Positions 39,090 through 47,834 of a DNA stretch of 64,000 nt are shown here, one piece after another (within the stretch, counting starts at the first letter, position 1; every line of letters begins with the position of its first letter). Source of the stretch: Pseudanabaena sp. Salubria-1. GTDB lineage: Bacteria; Cyanobacteriota; Cyanobacteriia; Pseudanabaenales; Pseudanabaenaceae. A program made the translations under genes and the position numbers. The DNA is taken from contig JALQCR010000029.1 in the NCBI GenBank assembly GCA_023336205.1, positions 24,070 to 88,069 on the forward strand. The letters are read 5' to 3'. The notes below the pieces were generated by a model that saw nothing but the letters and a program-made list of their open reading frames with translations, ran no database searches and had not been told where the DNA came from.

Positions 39090-39636
39090 CGACAGTAATA
39101 CTTACCTCAGGAAAAGCAAGAATAGATAAGTTTTGACCACGATGGATCTTCTGAGTTTCTTGATACCCTTCAGCAGTTGGGTATCGATAAACTTCTATGC
39201 AAGCGCTATTAATATCAACTAACCAAACTTCCGTAATGCCATCTTCAGCATAGAGAGGGATTTTTAATTCGCGATCATTATCAATAGTACTATCAGCTAC
39301 CTCGATTAATAGCAATACATCGCTAGGTTGTGGATGTCCAGATCTGTAGAAATCATCCTTATACCTTAAGATCATTACATCAGGTTCTGGCTCAGAAGTA
39401 TCGTCTAAAGACAAAGGATTTTGAACGCGAATTATAACCCTCGCACCTAGCTTATGGGCTAATATATAGTTGCAAAAATCCACACAAGCTGCGTGTCTTC
39501 GACCAATTGGTGACATTTTAATTATTTCTCCGCGAATTAATTCCACACGCTCACCATTAGCAATTATTCCAGATTCAGCCATCTGATAATATTCTTTAAC
39601 GGTGAAGAGACGCTTAAGTACTAATGTAGATGGCAT
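39073..39636 (-). CDS. Uma2-family (DUF820) putative endonuclease
   Basis: 187 residues. The PD-(D/E)XK core typical of Uma2 proteins is visible: 'YYQMAESGIIANGERVELIRGEIIKMSPIG', 'EPEPDVMILRY', and 'DVLLLIEVADSTIDNDRELKIPLYAEDGITEVWLVD' (E-V...K). These proteins are very abundant in cyanobacteria; nuclease activity is predicted from the fold, and the biological role is not established. It overlaps the following ketoacyl synthase gene. Confidence 0.87.
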   Translation of the reverse strand: MPSTLVLKRLFTVKEYYQMAESGIIANGERVELIRGEIIKMSPIGRRHAACVDFCNYILAHKLGARVIIRVQNPLSLDDTSEPEPDVMILRYKDDFYRSGHPQPSDVLLLIEVADSTIDNDRELKIPLYAEDGITEVWLVDINSACIEVYRYPTAEGYQETQKIHRGQNLSILAFPEVSITVDEILG

Positions 39637-39699
39637 ATATTTGCCTCCGTGGAATTGGTTCTATTTTAACCTTAATTTTTGCTATGCAGCACTAGAAGT

Positions 39700-39752
39700 A
39701 CCATAACAACCTTGAAAGTGCCGCAAAGCGGCACTTTCAAGGTTGTTATGGT
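39700..39752. terminator. Perfect 25-bp hairpin containing a stop codon
   Basis: ACCATAACAACCTTGAAAGT...CCGC / AAA / exact complement. The TAA stop of the leftward gene ending at 39746 lies inside the right arm, so the arm also encodes its last codons. Confidence 0.75.
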
Positions 39753-41239
39753 AACCAGCGTGGAACTGTACCAAACATTGGCAATACTTCGGGTTGCAGA
39801 GGATTTGCGCCTTGATTATTAATCGGCAACATAATTAATTGGGTTGGCACTTGCGGAGCGCGAGAATTTCTAGAAGCCTGAGCAGAATCTTCGGGAATAG
39901 GTGATGAATTAGATGTGTCTTTGTCACTGGGAATTGCAGAATTTAAGAGGATTGATTGACCATCAGGAGCAATATTAAATTGCACTTCTCTTTGTGGTGG
40001 AAGTTCTAAAAGTCTCCGCAACTCAGCTGTTTCCAAATTAATCGCAGCAAGATATGGCTTCTCACGAAATATGTTTTTGGCAGTGTCTTGCTCAACATCA
40101 GTGAGTAAGCAATATAGAGTCTTTTCCTGAGGATCAAACTGAGCACCAAGAATTGACCCATTAATTTTCGTGAGTTCCTTCTGTAATCCTTGGTTATTTA
40201 CCAAATATAGCGATCGCGTATAGTCCTTATTAAATTTAATCGTGGCTGCTTGTGTACCGCTTCTACCAAAATTTAAAACCGTACCGAATCTTGGGAGAAA
40301 GTCCAGCGGTGGGGCTTGTGGCTCAAGAGGCAAAATCGCAACTCCTTCTCCTTGAGCGATCGCCACCGACGCGCTGTCGGGCGTAAACATAAAATCGCCT
40401 CCTGGCTGATTATCAAGCGATCTTGGTTGTTCGTTATCTTTAATAAGCCAGAGTCCATAGCGTCCGACTTGTTGGCGACTAAGTCGCTGCACCAAGATGT
40501 TTTTGCCATCGGGCGAGAGATCGAATTTAAAGTTTTGAAAGTCATCACTACCAAGTATAGGTTTGATTTCTGGAGGATTTGACGCTAAACGATCTTCTCG
40601 ATCGATTCCCGTCGTTACTACATAAAGTTTTTGATCAAGTAAGCTTTGCCCCACCGTTTCAATCGCTCCAAAGAGAACCTTTTGGCGATCAGGATAAATG
40701 CGAAAATCTAGCACAACCAGATTAGCAGGTGTTAAAACGCGCTTATCCTTTTGTAGCACATCGTAAATTATAAGGCGACCTTTTTCTTCCCCCTGTGAGC
40801 CGATATATGCAAAATAAGGATTTGGTGTAGTAAAACTACCAGTAAATGGTTCGATCGCTTTTTTATCGCCAGATTCACTAGCAAAGCGATCGTAGGCATT
40901 TTCCAACTTGACCGTATAGGATTTACCATAGGTGGCTGGCGCTAAGGGCGTATAGGACATTCGCCGTGATGACCAACTAGTTTTCCCTGCGAGGGGTGGA
41001 TCAAATTTGAGGTTTTTCTCAACGCTATCACGCTCCATTGGACGATTAAACGTTAAAGAAAAAGAAATATTAGTGGCATCAATTTTCTGTCCCTGCCAAC
41101 TAAACTCTCTTACCTGTGGGGCTGTGCGATCGCCTATCCACAATAATATGGCGATCGCCACAGTCAACAATGTTGCTAAGCCAATCGCATAGCGATCGAG
41201 CGGTTGAGAAAACAGTTTAAATCGAGGACTAAGTTGCAT
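39746..41239 (-). CDS. Membrane-anchored protein with SbsA Ig-like and TolB-like propeller regions
   Basis: 497 residues. An N-terminal membrane helix (~18-36, IGLATLLTVAIAILLWIG) anchors an extracytoplasmic part: first a Big_5/SbsA-type Ig domain ('ISFSLTFNRPMERDSVEKNLKFDPPLAGKTSW...YTPLAPATYGKSYTV'), then WD40/TolB-like blades ('FKFDLSPDGKNILVQRLSR', 'FMFTPDSASVAIAQGE', 'FNIAPDGQSILLNSAIP'). The C-terminus carries a Ser/Pro-rich loop. No catalytic residue is evident, so a structural or binding role is likely. It is 15 bp downstream of the Get3d-type gene and probably co-transcribed with it. Confidence 0.72.
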   Translation of the reverse strand: MQLSPRFKLFSQPLDRYAIGLATLLTVAIAILLWIGDRTAPQVREFSWQGQKIDATNISFSLTFNRPMERDSVEKNLKFDPPLAGKTSWSSRRMSYTPLAPATYGKSYTVKLENAYDRFASESGDKKAIEPFTGSFTTPNPYFAYIGSQGEEKGRLIIYDVLQKDKRVLTPANLVVLDFRIYPDRQKVLFGAIETVGQSLLDQKLYVVTTGIDREDRLASNPPEIKPILGSDDFQNFKFDLSPDGKNILVQRLSRQQVGRYGLWLIKDNEQPRSLDNQPGGDFMFTPDSASVAIAQGEGVAILPLEPQAPPLDFLPRFGTVLNFGRSGTQAATIKFNKDYTRSLYLVNNQGLQKELTKINGSILGAQFDPQEKTLYCLLTDVEQDTAKNIFREKPYLAAINLETAELRRLLELPPQREVQFNIAPDGQSILLNSAIPSDKDTSNSSPIPEDSAQASRNSRAPQVPTQLIMLPINNQGANPLQPEVLPMFGTVPRWLP

Positions 41240-41254
41240 ATTTGCCAGATAAAT

Positions 41255-42316
41255 TTAGCCGAAGGAAATGATGAGGTAAGAATCTTGAAACTTTGCACCA
41301 GTGGCTTGTTTGCCTGCTAGCTCAGTTGGCAAGAAAATATTACGGCGTTGATCACCTGCTTCGATGGTGACTTCTGGTCCAAGCTGGATTAGCTTGACCT
41401 GTTTTTTATTGAATGTCGGCAAGAATAACTTGACTTGCTTAGTTAACGTATTTATTTCAATAGGCTTTGGAGCAAGATTCGCAAGATTCTCAGGAATTGT
41501 TAACTCAGTCACCTGATCTGGAACTTGGCATATGGCTAGAGGCTCAAAATCTGAATCGGTAATCTGATCTCTAGAAAATACGCCACCAACTGTTAACCCG
41601 ATCTGTTGGGCACTACCCCATAAATATTTAGCTGTAGCGATCGCATAGGGATCTCCAGTTGTGACCAAATAAGCCGCCACGCGACTTGGATCGTTAACAG
41701 CTTTTTGACCGCGAGTTAATACTGAAGACATTTCACCAGCCTGTTGCGAAATATCATCGGTGCTGGAAACTTGCAGAATACTTCTTAGAATTGGCTCAAC
41801 AAAAGGCGATATTGCTTGACCGATCGCGGAGCCTGTTAATACTTGTTTGAAACGACGTAAATACCATCCTAATATTTCTGGCATCCCTAACATTCGTAGA
41901 GTTTCGAGATCGCCTATGCCATCGTAAATAATTACGTCATACTTGCCTTCAGCATCACGTTCCCGCAAAAAACTCAGTCCTAGAGCCGAATCCATACCAG
42001 GCAAAATGCCAAGCTCTTGACCATACACTTCTTTAAAAAAAGGAGTCCGCAGGTACTGATTTTCCAGCCCTTTCATCTTGTCCCAATATTTTTCTAGCAA
42101 CACCGTTGAGTGCAAATGTACGGCTGCAAAATTTGGCGCGACTAATTGTGGCTCACTGCTCAGCTCTACACCTAGCCTCATGCTGAGAGTGTCACCCGCT
42201 TGTTGACCAACATATAAAACTTTTTTGTTCTGGGTTGCCAAAGCACGCGCAGCAGCGATCGCGGTTGTCGTTTTGCCAACGCCGCCCTTACCGATAAATG
42301 TCAGAATTAGGCTCAT
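41255..42316 (-). CDS. Get3d-type ArsA/TRC40 ATPase with alpha-crystallin tail
   Basis: 353 residues. The deviant Walker A 'IGKGGVGKTTTA' at the N-terminus and 'YDVIIYDGIGDLETLRML' (switch region) identify the ArsA/GET3 family. The C-terminal ~65 residues ('KLFLPTFNKKQVKLIQLGPEVTIEAGDQRRNIFLP...KFQDSYLIISFG') form the alpha-crystallin-like domain that defines Get3d of cyanobacteria and plastids. There is no CxxC zinc motif of classical Get3. Its client is unsettled; tail-anchored protein handling or binding of hydrophobic ligands has been proposed. Likely in an operon with the downstream SbsA/TolB-like gene. Confidence 0.82.
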   Translation of the reverse strand: MSLILTFIGKGGVGKTTTAIAAARALATQNKKVLYVGQQAGDTLSMRLGVELSSEPQLVAPNFAAVHLHSTVLLEKYWDKMKGLENQYLRTPFFKEVYGQELGILPGMDSALGLSFLRERDAEGKYDVIIYDGIGDLETLRMLGMPEILGWYLRRFKQVLTGSAIGQAISPFVEPILRSILQVSSTDDISQQAGEMSSVLTRGQKAVNDPSRVAAYLVTTGDPYAIATAKYLWGSAQQIGLTVGGVFSRDQITDSDFEPLAICQVPDQVTELTIPENLANLAPKPIEINTLTKQVKLFLPTFNKKQVKLIQLGPEVTIEAGDQRRNIFLPTELAGKQATGAKFQDSYLIISFG

Positions 42317-42346
42317 TGGATCTTCTTAGTTAGGATTTTGCAATTT

Positions 42347-42407
42347 AATAAAGAACCAATTTTTTGTGGCGTGACTTCGATACACTACAAAAAATTAGTT
42401 CCTTATT
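42347..42407. terminator. 21-bp hairpin (two mismatches) at the HU stop
   Basis: AATAAAGAACCAATTTTTTGT pairs with ACAAAAAATTAGTTCCTTATT. The TAA stop of the HU-like gene (42403-42405) lies in the right arm. The AATAAAGAACCAATTT arm recurs at 43048-43063. Confidence 0.68.
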
Positions 42408-42711
42408 TTACCGCCACTTCCTTGGGCTTTTGCACCAGCTTTTTTAGATTAGGGCTGGGAGTGAAATGGGGAATATTAACTTCGGGAATCTGAATTGGCT
42501 GATGGGTTCGAGGATGACTACCTAAACGCGCCCGACGATGCCGAACGCCAAACTTGCCAAAATCACTTAGGATGACTGATTGGTGGTCGGTTAAAGCCTT
42601 GGTGACAAAAGCCAAAGCTGCTTCAAGACTAGCTGAAGCCATGCTGTAGCTTAATCCATCAACCTCAGCCATCATGCCTCGAATAATATCGTGACGGTTA
42701 ATATCTGCCAT
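42403..42711 (-). CDS. HU/IHF-family DNA-binding protein
   Basis: 102 residues with the HU dimer fold: 'VTKALTDHQSVILSDFGKFGVRHRRARLGSHPRTHQPIQIPEVNIPHFTPSPNLKKLV' corresponds to the beta-arm region. The usual RNPRTG tip is replaced by SHPRTHQPI, and the N-terminal helix is non-canonical, so it is a divergent nucleoid-type protein rather than the main HU. Confidence 0.82.
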   Translation of the reverse strand: MADINRHDIIRGMMAEVDGLSYSMASASLEAALAFVTKALTDHQSVILSDFGKFGVRHRRARLGSHPRTHQPIQIPEVNIPHFTPSPNLKKLVQKPKEVAVK

Positions 42712-42740
42712 AGGGCTTATTAGGCTTATCTAATGGTGAT

Positions 42741-42763
42741 GATGTCGCGCATTGCGCGACATC
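42741..42763. terminator. Short GC-rich hairpin
   Basis: GATGTCGCGC / ATT / GCGCGACATC, between the leftward HU-like and PetP-like genes. Confidence 0.6.
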
Positions 42764-42772
42764 AAGACGGGT

Positions 42773-42967
42773 TTAGGCTACTGATTCTAACTCATCTGCA
42801 AAAAACCAAGACTTTGTACTGTCAGGGAATTTGACAACGAAGCCCCATTTACTACCATCCATAATCTTTTCTTCTTTAATGACTCCGATCTCGCCGACTT
42901 TATTAGCGATCGCCTTACCGCTACCATCTTTGAAACTACGAACACGAACTTTTTGACCAACTTGCAT
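42773..42967 (-). CDS. petP: PetP-like / DUF2862 small protein
   Basis: 64 residues, the size of the cyanobacterial PetP subunit. 'MQVGQKVRVRSFKDG', 'VGEIGVIKEEKIMDGSKWGFVVKFPDSTKSWFFADELE' matches the DUF2862 SH3-like pattern (MxxGxxVxV ... WFFxxEL). PetP associates with the stromal side of the cytochrome b6f complex and affects electron flow. Some DUF2862 proteins are not PetP, so the symbol is tentative. Confidence 0.68.
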   Translation of the reverse strand: MQVGQKVRVRSFKDGSGKAIANKVGEIGVIKEEKIMDGSKWGFVVKFPDSTKSWFFADELESVA

Positions 42968-43048
42968 AATGTTTGCTTCTCGTACCGAACTCGATAAATC
43001 TTTTGCGTTTGCTTTAAAAAGTTTACATTAGATGTTAGCCCTATAAAA

Positions 43049-43100
43049 TAAAGAACCAATTTGTTGTGGCACGGCAGAGCAACAACAAATTGGTTCTTTA
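43049..43100. repeat. Perfect 19-bp hairpin upstream of panB
   Basis: TAAAGAACCAATTTGTTGT / 14-nt loop / ACAACAAATTGGTTCTTTA. It lies in the divergent region between the PetP-like gene and panB, so it cannot be a simple 3'-end terminator. It shares its arm with 42347-42407. Confidence 0.68.
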
Positions 43101-43121
43101 ATACTTGCGAGGAATGCCCCG

Positions 43122-43892
43122 ATGTCAGTAACGATCGCCCAATTGCAAAAATTGAAACAGCAAAAAAAGCCGATCACGGCGCTGACAGCAAGTGACTATG
43201 CGATCGCTAAACTGCTTGATAAAGCTGGCGTGGATATGATTTTGGTGGGTGATTCTTTGGCGATGGTGACGCTTGGATATAAAAACACGCTTCCCGTTAC
43301 TCTTGATGCAATGATCCATCATGCTCAAGCTGTTGGGCGCGGGGTCGAAAATGCTTTTCTAATAGTCGATATGCCATTTCTTAGCTATCAAGTTAGTACT
43401 GAAGAAGCGATGCGATCGGCTGGGCGTATTTTTAAAGAAACCGATGCGCGAGGTATTAAGCTCGAAGGTGGCTATCCCGATATGGTTACAACTATTCACA
43501 AATTAGTGCAGGCGGGAATGCCTGTGATGGGGCATGTAGGATTAACGCCACAATCTGTACATCGAATCGGTTATCGGGTTCAAGGTAGTACTCCTGATGC
43601 AGCCGCAGAAATTTTACATCAATCCAAAGCTTTAGTTGAAGCTGGTATTTTTGCACTCTTATTAGAAAATATTCCTGCGGAGTTAGCGACCCAGATTACG
43701 AAACTTATTCCTGTTCCTACAATTGGCATTGGTGCGGGGCAAGGCTGTGATGGACAGATCCTTGTAACCCACGATGTCTTAGGCTTATCCGATTGGCAAC
43801 CGCCTTTTGCAAACAAGTATGTAGACCTAAACAGCATAATTACGGAAGCAGTTAAACAATATTGCCAAGATGTGCGAAAGCCCAAGAATTGA
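43122..43892 (+). CDS. panB: 3-methyl-2-oxobutanoate hydroxymethyltransferase
   Basis: 256 residues; first step of pantothenate synthesis, adding a hydroxymethyl group from methylene-tetrahydrofolate to alpha-ketoisovalerate. All expected residues are present: Asp44 ('VGDSLAMV') and Asp83 ('IVDMPF') for Mg2+, Lys113 and Glu115 ('IKLEGG'), Glu182 as base ('LLLENIP'), plus 'IGIGAG'. Length is normal. The TGA stop is inside a hairpin shared with the convergent AlkD-like gene. Confidence 0.95.
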   Translation: MSVTIAQLQKLKQQKKPITALTASDYAIAKLLDKAGVDMILVGDSLAMVTLGYKNTLPVTLDAMIHHAQAVGRGVENAFLIVDMPFLSYQVSTEEAMRSAGRIFKETDARGIKLEGGYPDMVTTIHKLVQAGMPVMGHVGLTPQSVHRIGYRVQGSTPDAAAEILHQSKALVEAGIFALLLENIPAELATQITKLIPVPTIGIGAGQGCDGQILVTHDVLGLSDWQPPFANKYVDLNSIITEAVKQYCQDVRKPKN

Positions 43893-43928
43893 GTGACGGC
43901 ACTTCGTGCCGTCACTCAATTCTTGGGC
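43880..43928. terminator. Perfect 23-bp hairpin shared by two convergent genes
   Basis: GCCCAAGAATTGAGTGACGG (plus CAC) / TTC loop / exact complement. Both stop codons lie at mirror positions (panB TGA 43890-43892; AlkD-like TGA, plus-strand TCA, 43916-43918), so both proteins end Pro-Lys-Asn. Bidirectional terminator. Confidence 0.82.
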
Positions 43929-44626
43929 GTTGACAAATATGCTTTTCGGTTTGGTCCATCAAAATGCTCGATCGCATAGCGCAACATCGTGCGGGGCATT
44001 TGCTGATAGTAGATATCCAAAAAACTTACTAAAATCTGACGATCTTGTTTGCCAACTTCACGTAACATCCAGCCAACCGCTTTGTGAATGAGATCATGGG
44101 AATGATTTAACAGGATTATGGCAATTTCGAGAGTATCGGCAAACTGTTGATGTTTGATAAATTCTAGGGTAGAAACAATTGCGATTCTCTGTTCCCAAAG
44201 ATTTTGCGATCGGGCTAATTCGTAAAGAATATTACGGTCTTGATTAAGTAAATGTACGCCCAAAATTTGACGACAGGTGACATCTACTAAATCCCAGTTG
44301 TTAATCCACTTGGTATGTTTGAGATAGAAATTAAATATTGCTTCTCTTTTAAAAACATCGGCTTTAGGATATTGATAGGTGAGAATCAACAGCGCAGTAA
44401 GACGGTATTCATGAATATCAGTTTGGAGAAGTTGTTCTATCTCATCAAAGCTTAGACTGATAAATTTTTGGGCTAATTGGCGTTGCTCTAGCACGGTAAT
44501 ACCTAAAAAGCGATCGCCTTCTCCATATTCGCCTTTACCCGTTTTAAAAAAGCGAGAAAGCGCGATCGCTTTTGTTGGACTAGCCAATGCATCTAGCTCA
44601 CTCTTTAAATCGGCTTGTGTTAGCAT
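43916..44626 (-). CDS. AlkD-like DNA alkylation repair protein
   Basis: 236 residues of HEAT-like helical repeats. 'FFKTGKGEYGEGDRFLGITV' (start of the AlkD fold), 'KWINNWDLVDVTCRQILG' (the Trp and catalytic Asp of AlkC/AlkD glycosylases) and 'SQNLWEQRIAIVST' are conserved, as is 'DLIHKAVGWMLREVGKQD'. Such enzymes excise N3- or N7-alkylated purines without base flipping. It is convergent with panB, with only 23 bp between stops. Confidence 0.87.
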   Translation of the reverse strand: MLTQADLKSELDALASPTKAIALSRFFKTGKGEYGEGDRFLGITVLEQRQLAQKFISLSFDEIEQLLQTDIHEYRLTALLILTYQYPKADVFKREAIFNFYLKHTKWINNWDLVDVTCRQILGVHLLNQDRNILYELARSQNLWEQRIAIVSTLEFIKHQQFADTLEIAIILLNHSHDLIHKAVGWMLREVGKQDRQILVSFLDIYYQQMPRTMLRYAIEHFDGPNRKAYLSTPKN

Positions 44627-44693
44627 AATTTACAGGGTGTTTTCGTTTATATTAACCTTTGTTTGCCCTAGTCAGATGGACAGGTAAAATCAC

Positions 44694-45569
44694 ATGCTAA
44701 GCGCTCCTGTAGGATACAAAACCCAATCCATTGACACCAGCATTGACGCTGAGATGTATTTGTTTGGTTTGTGGCGACAAATGGACTTGGAGCAGAAAGA
44801 AAAGCTGATCCTTAGAGTTTTAAAAAAAGCTGCTATATTTACCTTAACTGGGATCAAAAGTCTTTATCCAGATGCCTCACCAAACGAGATTCGCTACCAC
44901 TATATTAGAAAACGTCTAGGAAGCAATATAGCTGAGCTATTAAAATCTACAACAGTATATGATCGAGAACTGATGATAGAAGATCCAATCTATTTAGCGA
45001 GAAAAGTAGCTACTTTTCTCGAATTGTTAAAAATCCCTTATTACATCGGTGGTTCAGTAGCTAGTTCTTTCCAAGGTGAAGTCAGATTCACAGAGGATCT
45101 AGATCTAGTCATAAGTATCCACCAGAGTCAGACTCAATCAATCCTAAATACTTTCTCTCAAGATTTCTATATTAGCGAGATTGCTGTCGAGGATGCTATG
45201 CGTGGTAGAACTTCTTCTTTTAATATAATTGATTTGGAAACGACTGAAAAAGCAGATATCTTTGTGATGCGAAATGATGCGTTTGCCCAGTCAAAAATGG
45301 CGCGAAGACAATTATATATTCCCGTAAATCGCCCTGCATCAGATGCTATTTATCTTTGTAGCCCTGAAGATACAGTTTTACAAAAGTTAGTCTGGTATCG
45401 GATGACTAAGAATGAATCACAGAGGCAATGGCGCGATGTTTTGGGTGTACTAAAGATTCAGGGCGATCGCCTTGATTTTGATTATTTGCAAAAATGGTCT
45501 GGGGAGCTGAGTTTAAGTGATTTGCTGGAGACTGCTTGCACAGAGTCAGGAATAGAACTTTTCTTTTAA
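44694..45569 (+). CDS. Nucleotidyltransferase-fold protein
   Basis: 291 residues. The second half has a minimal NTase fold: 'YYIGGSVASSFQGEVRFTEDLDLVISI' (GS...DxD) and a third acidic residue in 'TEKADIFVM', followed by a region like AbiEii/NTP_transf proteins ('SPEDTVLQKLVWYRM...QWRDVLGVL'). The N-terminal ~100 residues are a helical extension I do not recognise. Single relatives often act as antitoxin/toxin components, but no partner gene is adjacent. Activity plausible, role unknown. Confidence 0.72.
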   Translation: MLSAPVGYKTQSIDTSIDAEMYLFGLWRQMDLEQKEKLILRVLKKAAIFTLTGIKSLYPDASPNEIRYHYIRKRLGSNIAELLKSTTVYDRELMIEDPIYLARKVATFLELLKIPYYIGGSVASSFQGEVRFTEDLDLVISIHQSQTQSILNTFSQDFYISEIAVEDAMRGRTSSFNIIDLETTEKADIFVMRNDAFAQSKMARRQLYIPVNRPASDAIYLCSPEDTVLQKLVWYRMTKNESQRQWRDVLGVLKIQGDRLDFDYLQKWSGELSLSDLLETACTESGIELFF

Positions 45570-45604
45570 AAAACAAAAGGAGCGTTAAACGCTCCTTTTG
45601 TTTT
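45570..45604. terminator. Perfect 17-bp bidirectional terminator
   Basis: AAAACAAAAGGAGCGTT / A / AACGCTCCTTTTGTTTT, with A- and T-rich ends on both strands, between convergent genes. It overlaps the TAA stop of the leftward kinase gene (45603-45605). Confidence 0.82.
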
Positions 45605-47561
45605 ACCAACTACGACCATTTACAGGTCGTCTTAAACCAGAGCCAACTAGTTCTCGCTCTTCGCCTTGAGGATTGCGAATAGAATTATTGACCAAATCCT
45701 GCTGCTTATCATCTTGATATTTCTTCTCGTCGCGTAATAACACTTCACGCACTACTCGCACTAGCGATCGCTGAGCTAGCTTAGAGATAACATCACGTCC
45801 AATAGTAAGCGTTTGACGCTTACTGAGTATACGGGTCGCTAAGGGCAGAATATCTGCGGGTGCGATCGCCTTATCTTTTTGAAGAATTGTCCATAGTCTG
45901 GCAATATAACCCAAACTTGAAGGAGCCTCAGTTGTAGATATGGTTGCTTTGACTTTAGGATCAATCACAATATCGCCAATTATTGAAGTGCGAAACCTTT
46001 CTGGCAAACGCTTACTCGTCTCAACTTCAATACCTTTAACGATTTCATCAATAATACGATCGTGCATAAATTCGCTGCGATCTGACAGCAAGAAATCAAT
46101 TCCCTTATCGAGAGTTCCGTTCAAATTATAGTCGGGATTCTCTTGAGCATTGCTCAATAAATTCTCTAAACGATTCCAACGAAACTCGCCATCACGGAAG
46201 AGTAGATCTTTCAGAGCCATCCGTAATTCTGGGGCAGAGTCATTTAGTAAACGGTTTGCTACATAGGGATAGGCGACTGCTAAAACTTTAAAATTGGGAT
46301 CGACGCTCAAAGCAATCCCTTCTAAAGTGACTAGCGATCTAATGATTAGTGCATAATAAGCTGGGACTTGGAATGGATAGTCATACATGATCTGCGAAAG
46401 TTGATCGGTCATGTCTTTGAAATCCATTTGAGTCAAGCTTTGACCTTCAGGTGGATTAAAGACTTCCGATAGAGCAGGCACAATTCCTTCAAAGTCAATA
46501 TCTTCTGTCAAGAAGCCCAAACGTACATAGTCTTTAGATAGAGCCGTAAAATCACGATTGACTAAATGCACGATCGCTTCGATTAGTCCAAAGCGCTGTT
46601 CAGCCGAAACTTGGCTCATCATTCCAAAATCTAAGTAGGCAAGTTTGCCATCACCCATTACTAACAAGTTACCTGGATGAGGATCGGCATGAAAATAGCC
46701 ATAATCGAGTAACTGGCGCAGAGAGCACTGCACGCCAACTTCGATAATGTGGCGGCTATCAAATCCTGCTTCTTTTACTGCTAGTACATTGGTTAATTTG
46801 ATGCCTTCAATCCATTCCATTGTCAATACGCGCCTAGCGGTATATTGCCAATAGATTTTGGGAACATAAACCTCGTCTAATCCTCCATAGTACTTAGCAA
46901 ACTTCTCGGCATTTTGACCTTCAAAGGTGTAGTCCATTTCTTCAAAGATGCGACTAGCAAACTCATCAAGGATCGCCGCTAAATTTGTACGAACAAATTT
47001 AAAAGTTTTTTTGAGCCATACGGAAATACCACGCAGGATATACATGTCAAGGGCAATGCCCGCAGCAATGTCTGGACGCTGCACTTTGATGGCAACGAGT
47101 TCGCCTGTTTTGAGCTTGCCTTTATAAACCTGACCGAGCGAAGCCGCTGCGATCGGATTGTCAGAGATCTCTGCGTAAACTTCTAATGGATCGGCTCCTA
47201 ATGCATCACGAATAAATTGAAAGGCAATTTCATTAGGAAACGGTGGTAGCTGATCTTGAAGTTCAGCGAGTTCATCCATAAACACAGGCGGCACGATGTC
47301 GGGACGAGTGGAGAGTGCTTGACCTATTTTGATAAAGGCAGGGCCCAAACGGGTAAGCAGCTTACGCGATTCGATCGCTAATTTTTTTAATTCTTTTGCT
47401 GAGGCTTGAGCATTGAGTCGCAGTCTCAGAAACAACCAGATTAGTGGTACAAAAATCACTATGCATCGCCACCAGACTTTAAAAGGTTGGTTGCGGTAGT
47501 AGTCTGCGATCGCATTGACATCATAACGATCTAACTCAAAGTCTTTTTTGGTTGCAGGCAT
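45603..47561 (-). CDS. ABC1/AarF/UbiB-family atypical kinase
   Basis: 652 residues. ABC1K hallmarks are in order: 'LGPAFIKIGQALSTRPDIVP' (KxGQ motif), 'AAASLGQVYKGKL' (Ala-rich loop), 'VAIKVQRPDI' (ATP Lys), 'FHADPHPGNLLVM' and 'YLDFGMMS' (metal-binding DFG). UbiB/Coq8 relatives support quinone synthesis; cyanobacterial and plastid ABC1Ks influence plastoquinone and tocopherol metabolism. A hydrophobic stretch near residues 30-48 may contact membrane. The C-terminal ~150 residues are cyanobacteria-like and end in a basic tail. Confidence 0.9.
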   Translation of the reverse strand: MPATKKDFELDRYDVNAIADYYRNQPFKVWWRCIVIFVPLIWLFLRLRLNAQASAKELKKLAIESRKLLTRLGPAFIKIGQALSTRPDIVPPVFMDELAELQDQLPPFPNEIAFQFIRDALGADPLEVYAEISDNPIAAASLGQVYKGKLKTGELVAIKVQRPDIAAGIALDMYILRGISVWLKKTFKFVRTNLAAILDEFASRIFEEMDYTFEGQNAEKFAKYYGGLDEVYVPKIYWQYTARRVLTMEWIEGIKLTNVLAVKEAGFDSRHIIEVGVQCSLRQLLDYGYFHADPHPGNLLVMGDGKLAYLDFGMMSQVSAEQRFGLIEAIVHLVNRDFTALSKDYVRLGFLTEDIDFEGIVPALSEVFNPPEGQSLTQMDFKDMTDQLSQIMYDYPFQVPAYYALIIRSLVTLEGIALSVDPNFKVLAVAYPYVANRLLNDSAPELRMALKDLLFRDGEFRWNRLENLLSNAQENPDYNLNGTLDKGIDFLLSDRSEFMHDRIIDEIVKGIEVETSKRLPERFRTSIIGDIVIDPKVKATISTTEAPSSLGYIARLWTILQKDKAIAPADILPLATRILSKRQTLTIGRDVISKLAQRSLVRVVREVLLRDEKKYQDDKQQDLVNNSIRNPQGEERELVGSGLRRPVNGRSW

Positions 47562-47692
47562 AGGATTTTTGGAGACTCATCTTGTAGACTTTAGTTTACA
47601 TATTATTTTAACAATTTGTAACAAAATTCGGGATAGCTCTCTAGACTTATGTTTACAATTGTTTGCAATAAGTACTTGTGCAAAATAAATTG

Positions 47693-47743
47693 CCAAAACC
47701 AATAAAGTTGCACCCCTGCGGGGTGCAACTCTATTGGTTTTGG
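47693..47743. repeat. 24-bp hairpin in divergent spacer
   Basis: CCAAAACCAATAAAGTTGCA...CCCC / TGC / complement with one mismatch. It lies between the leftward kinase gene and the rightward small membrane-protein gene, upstream of both. Confidence 0.68.
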
Positions 47744-47834
47744 TTTAGCTTGAATTGCTATAGAATTATCTTAAATTTGGGGGATTCCAAGGTATGCAGT
47801 AGAATGAAACATAGTTTTTTATTCATTTGCTGCT

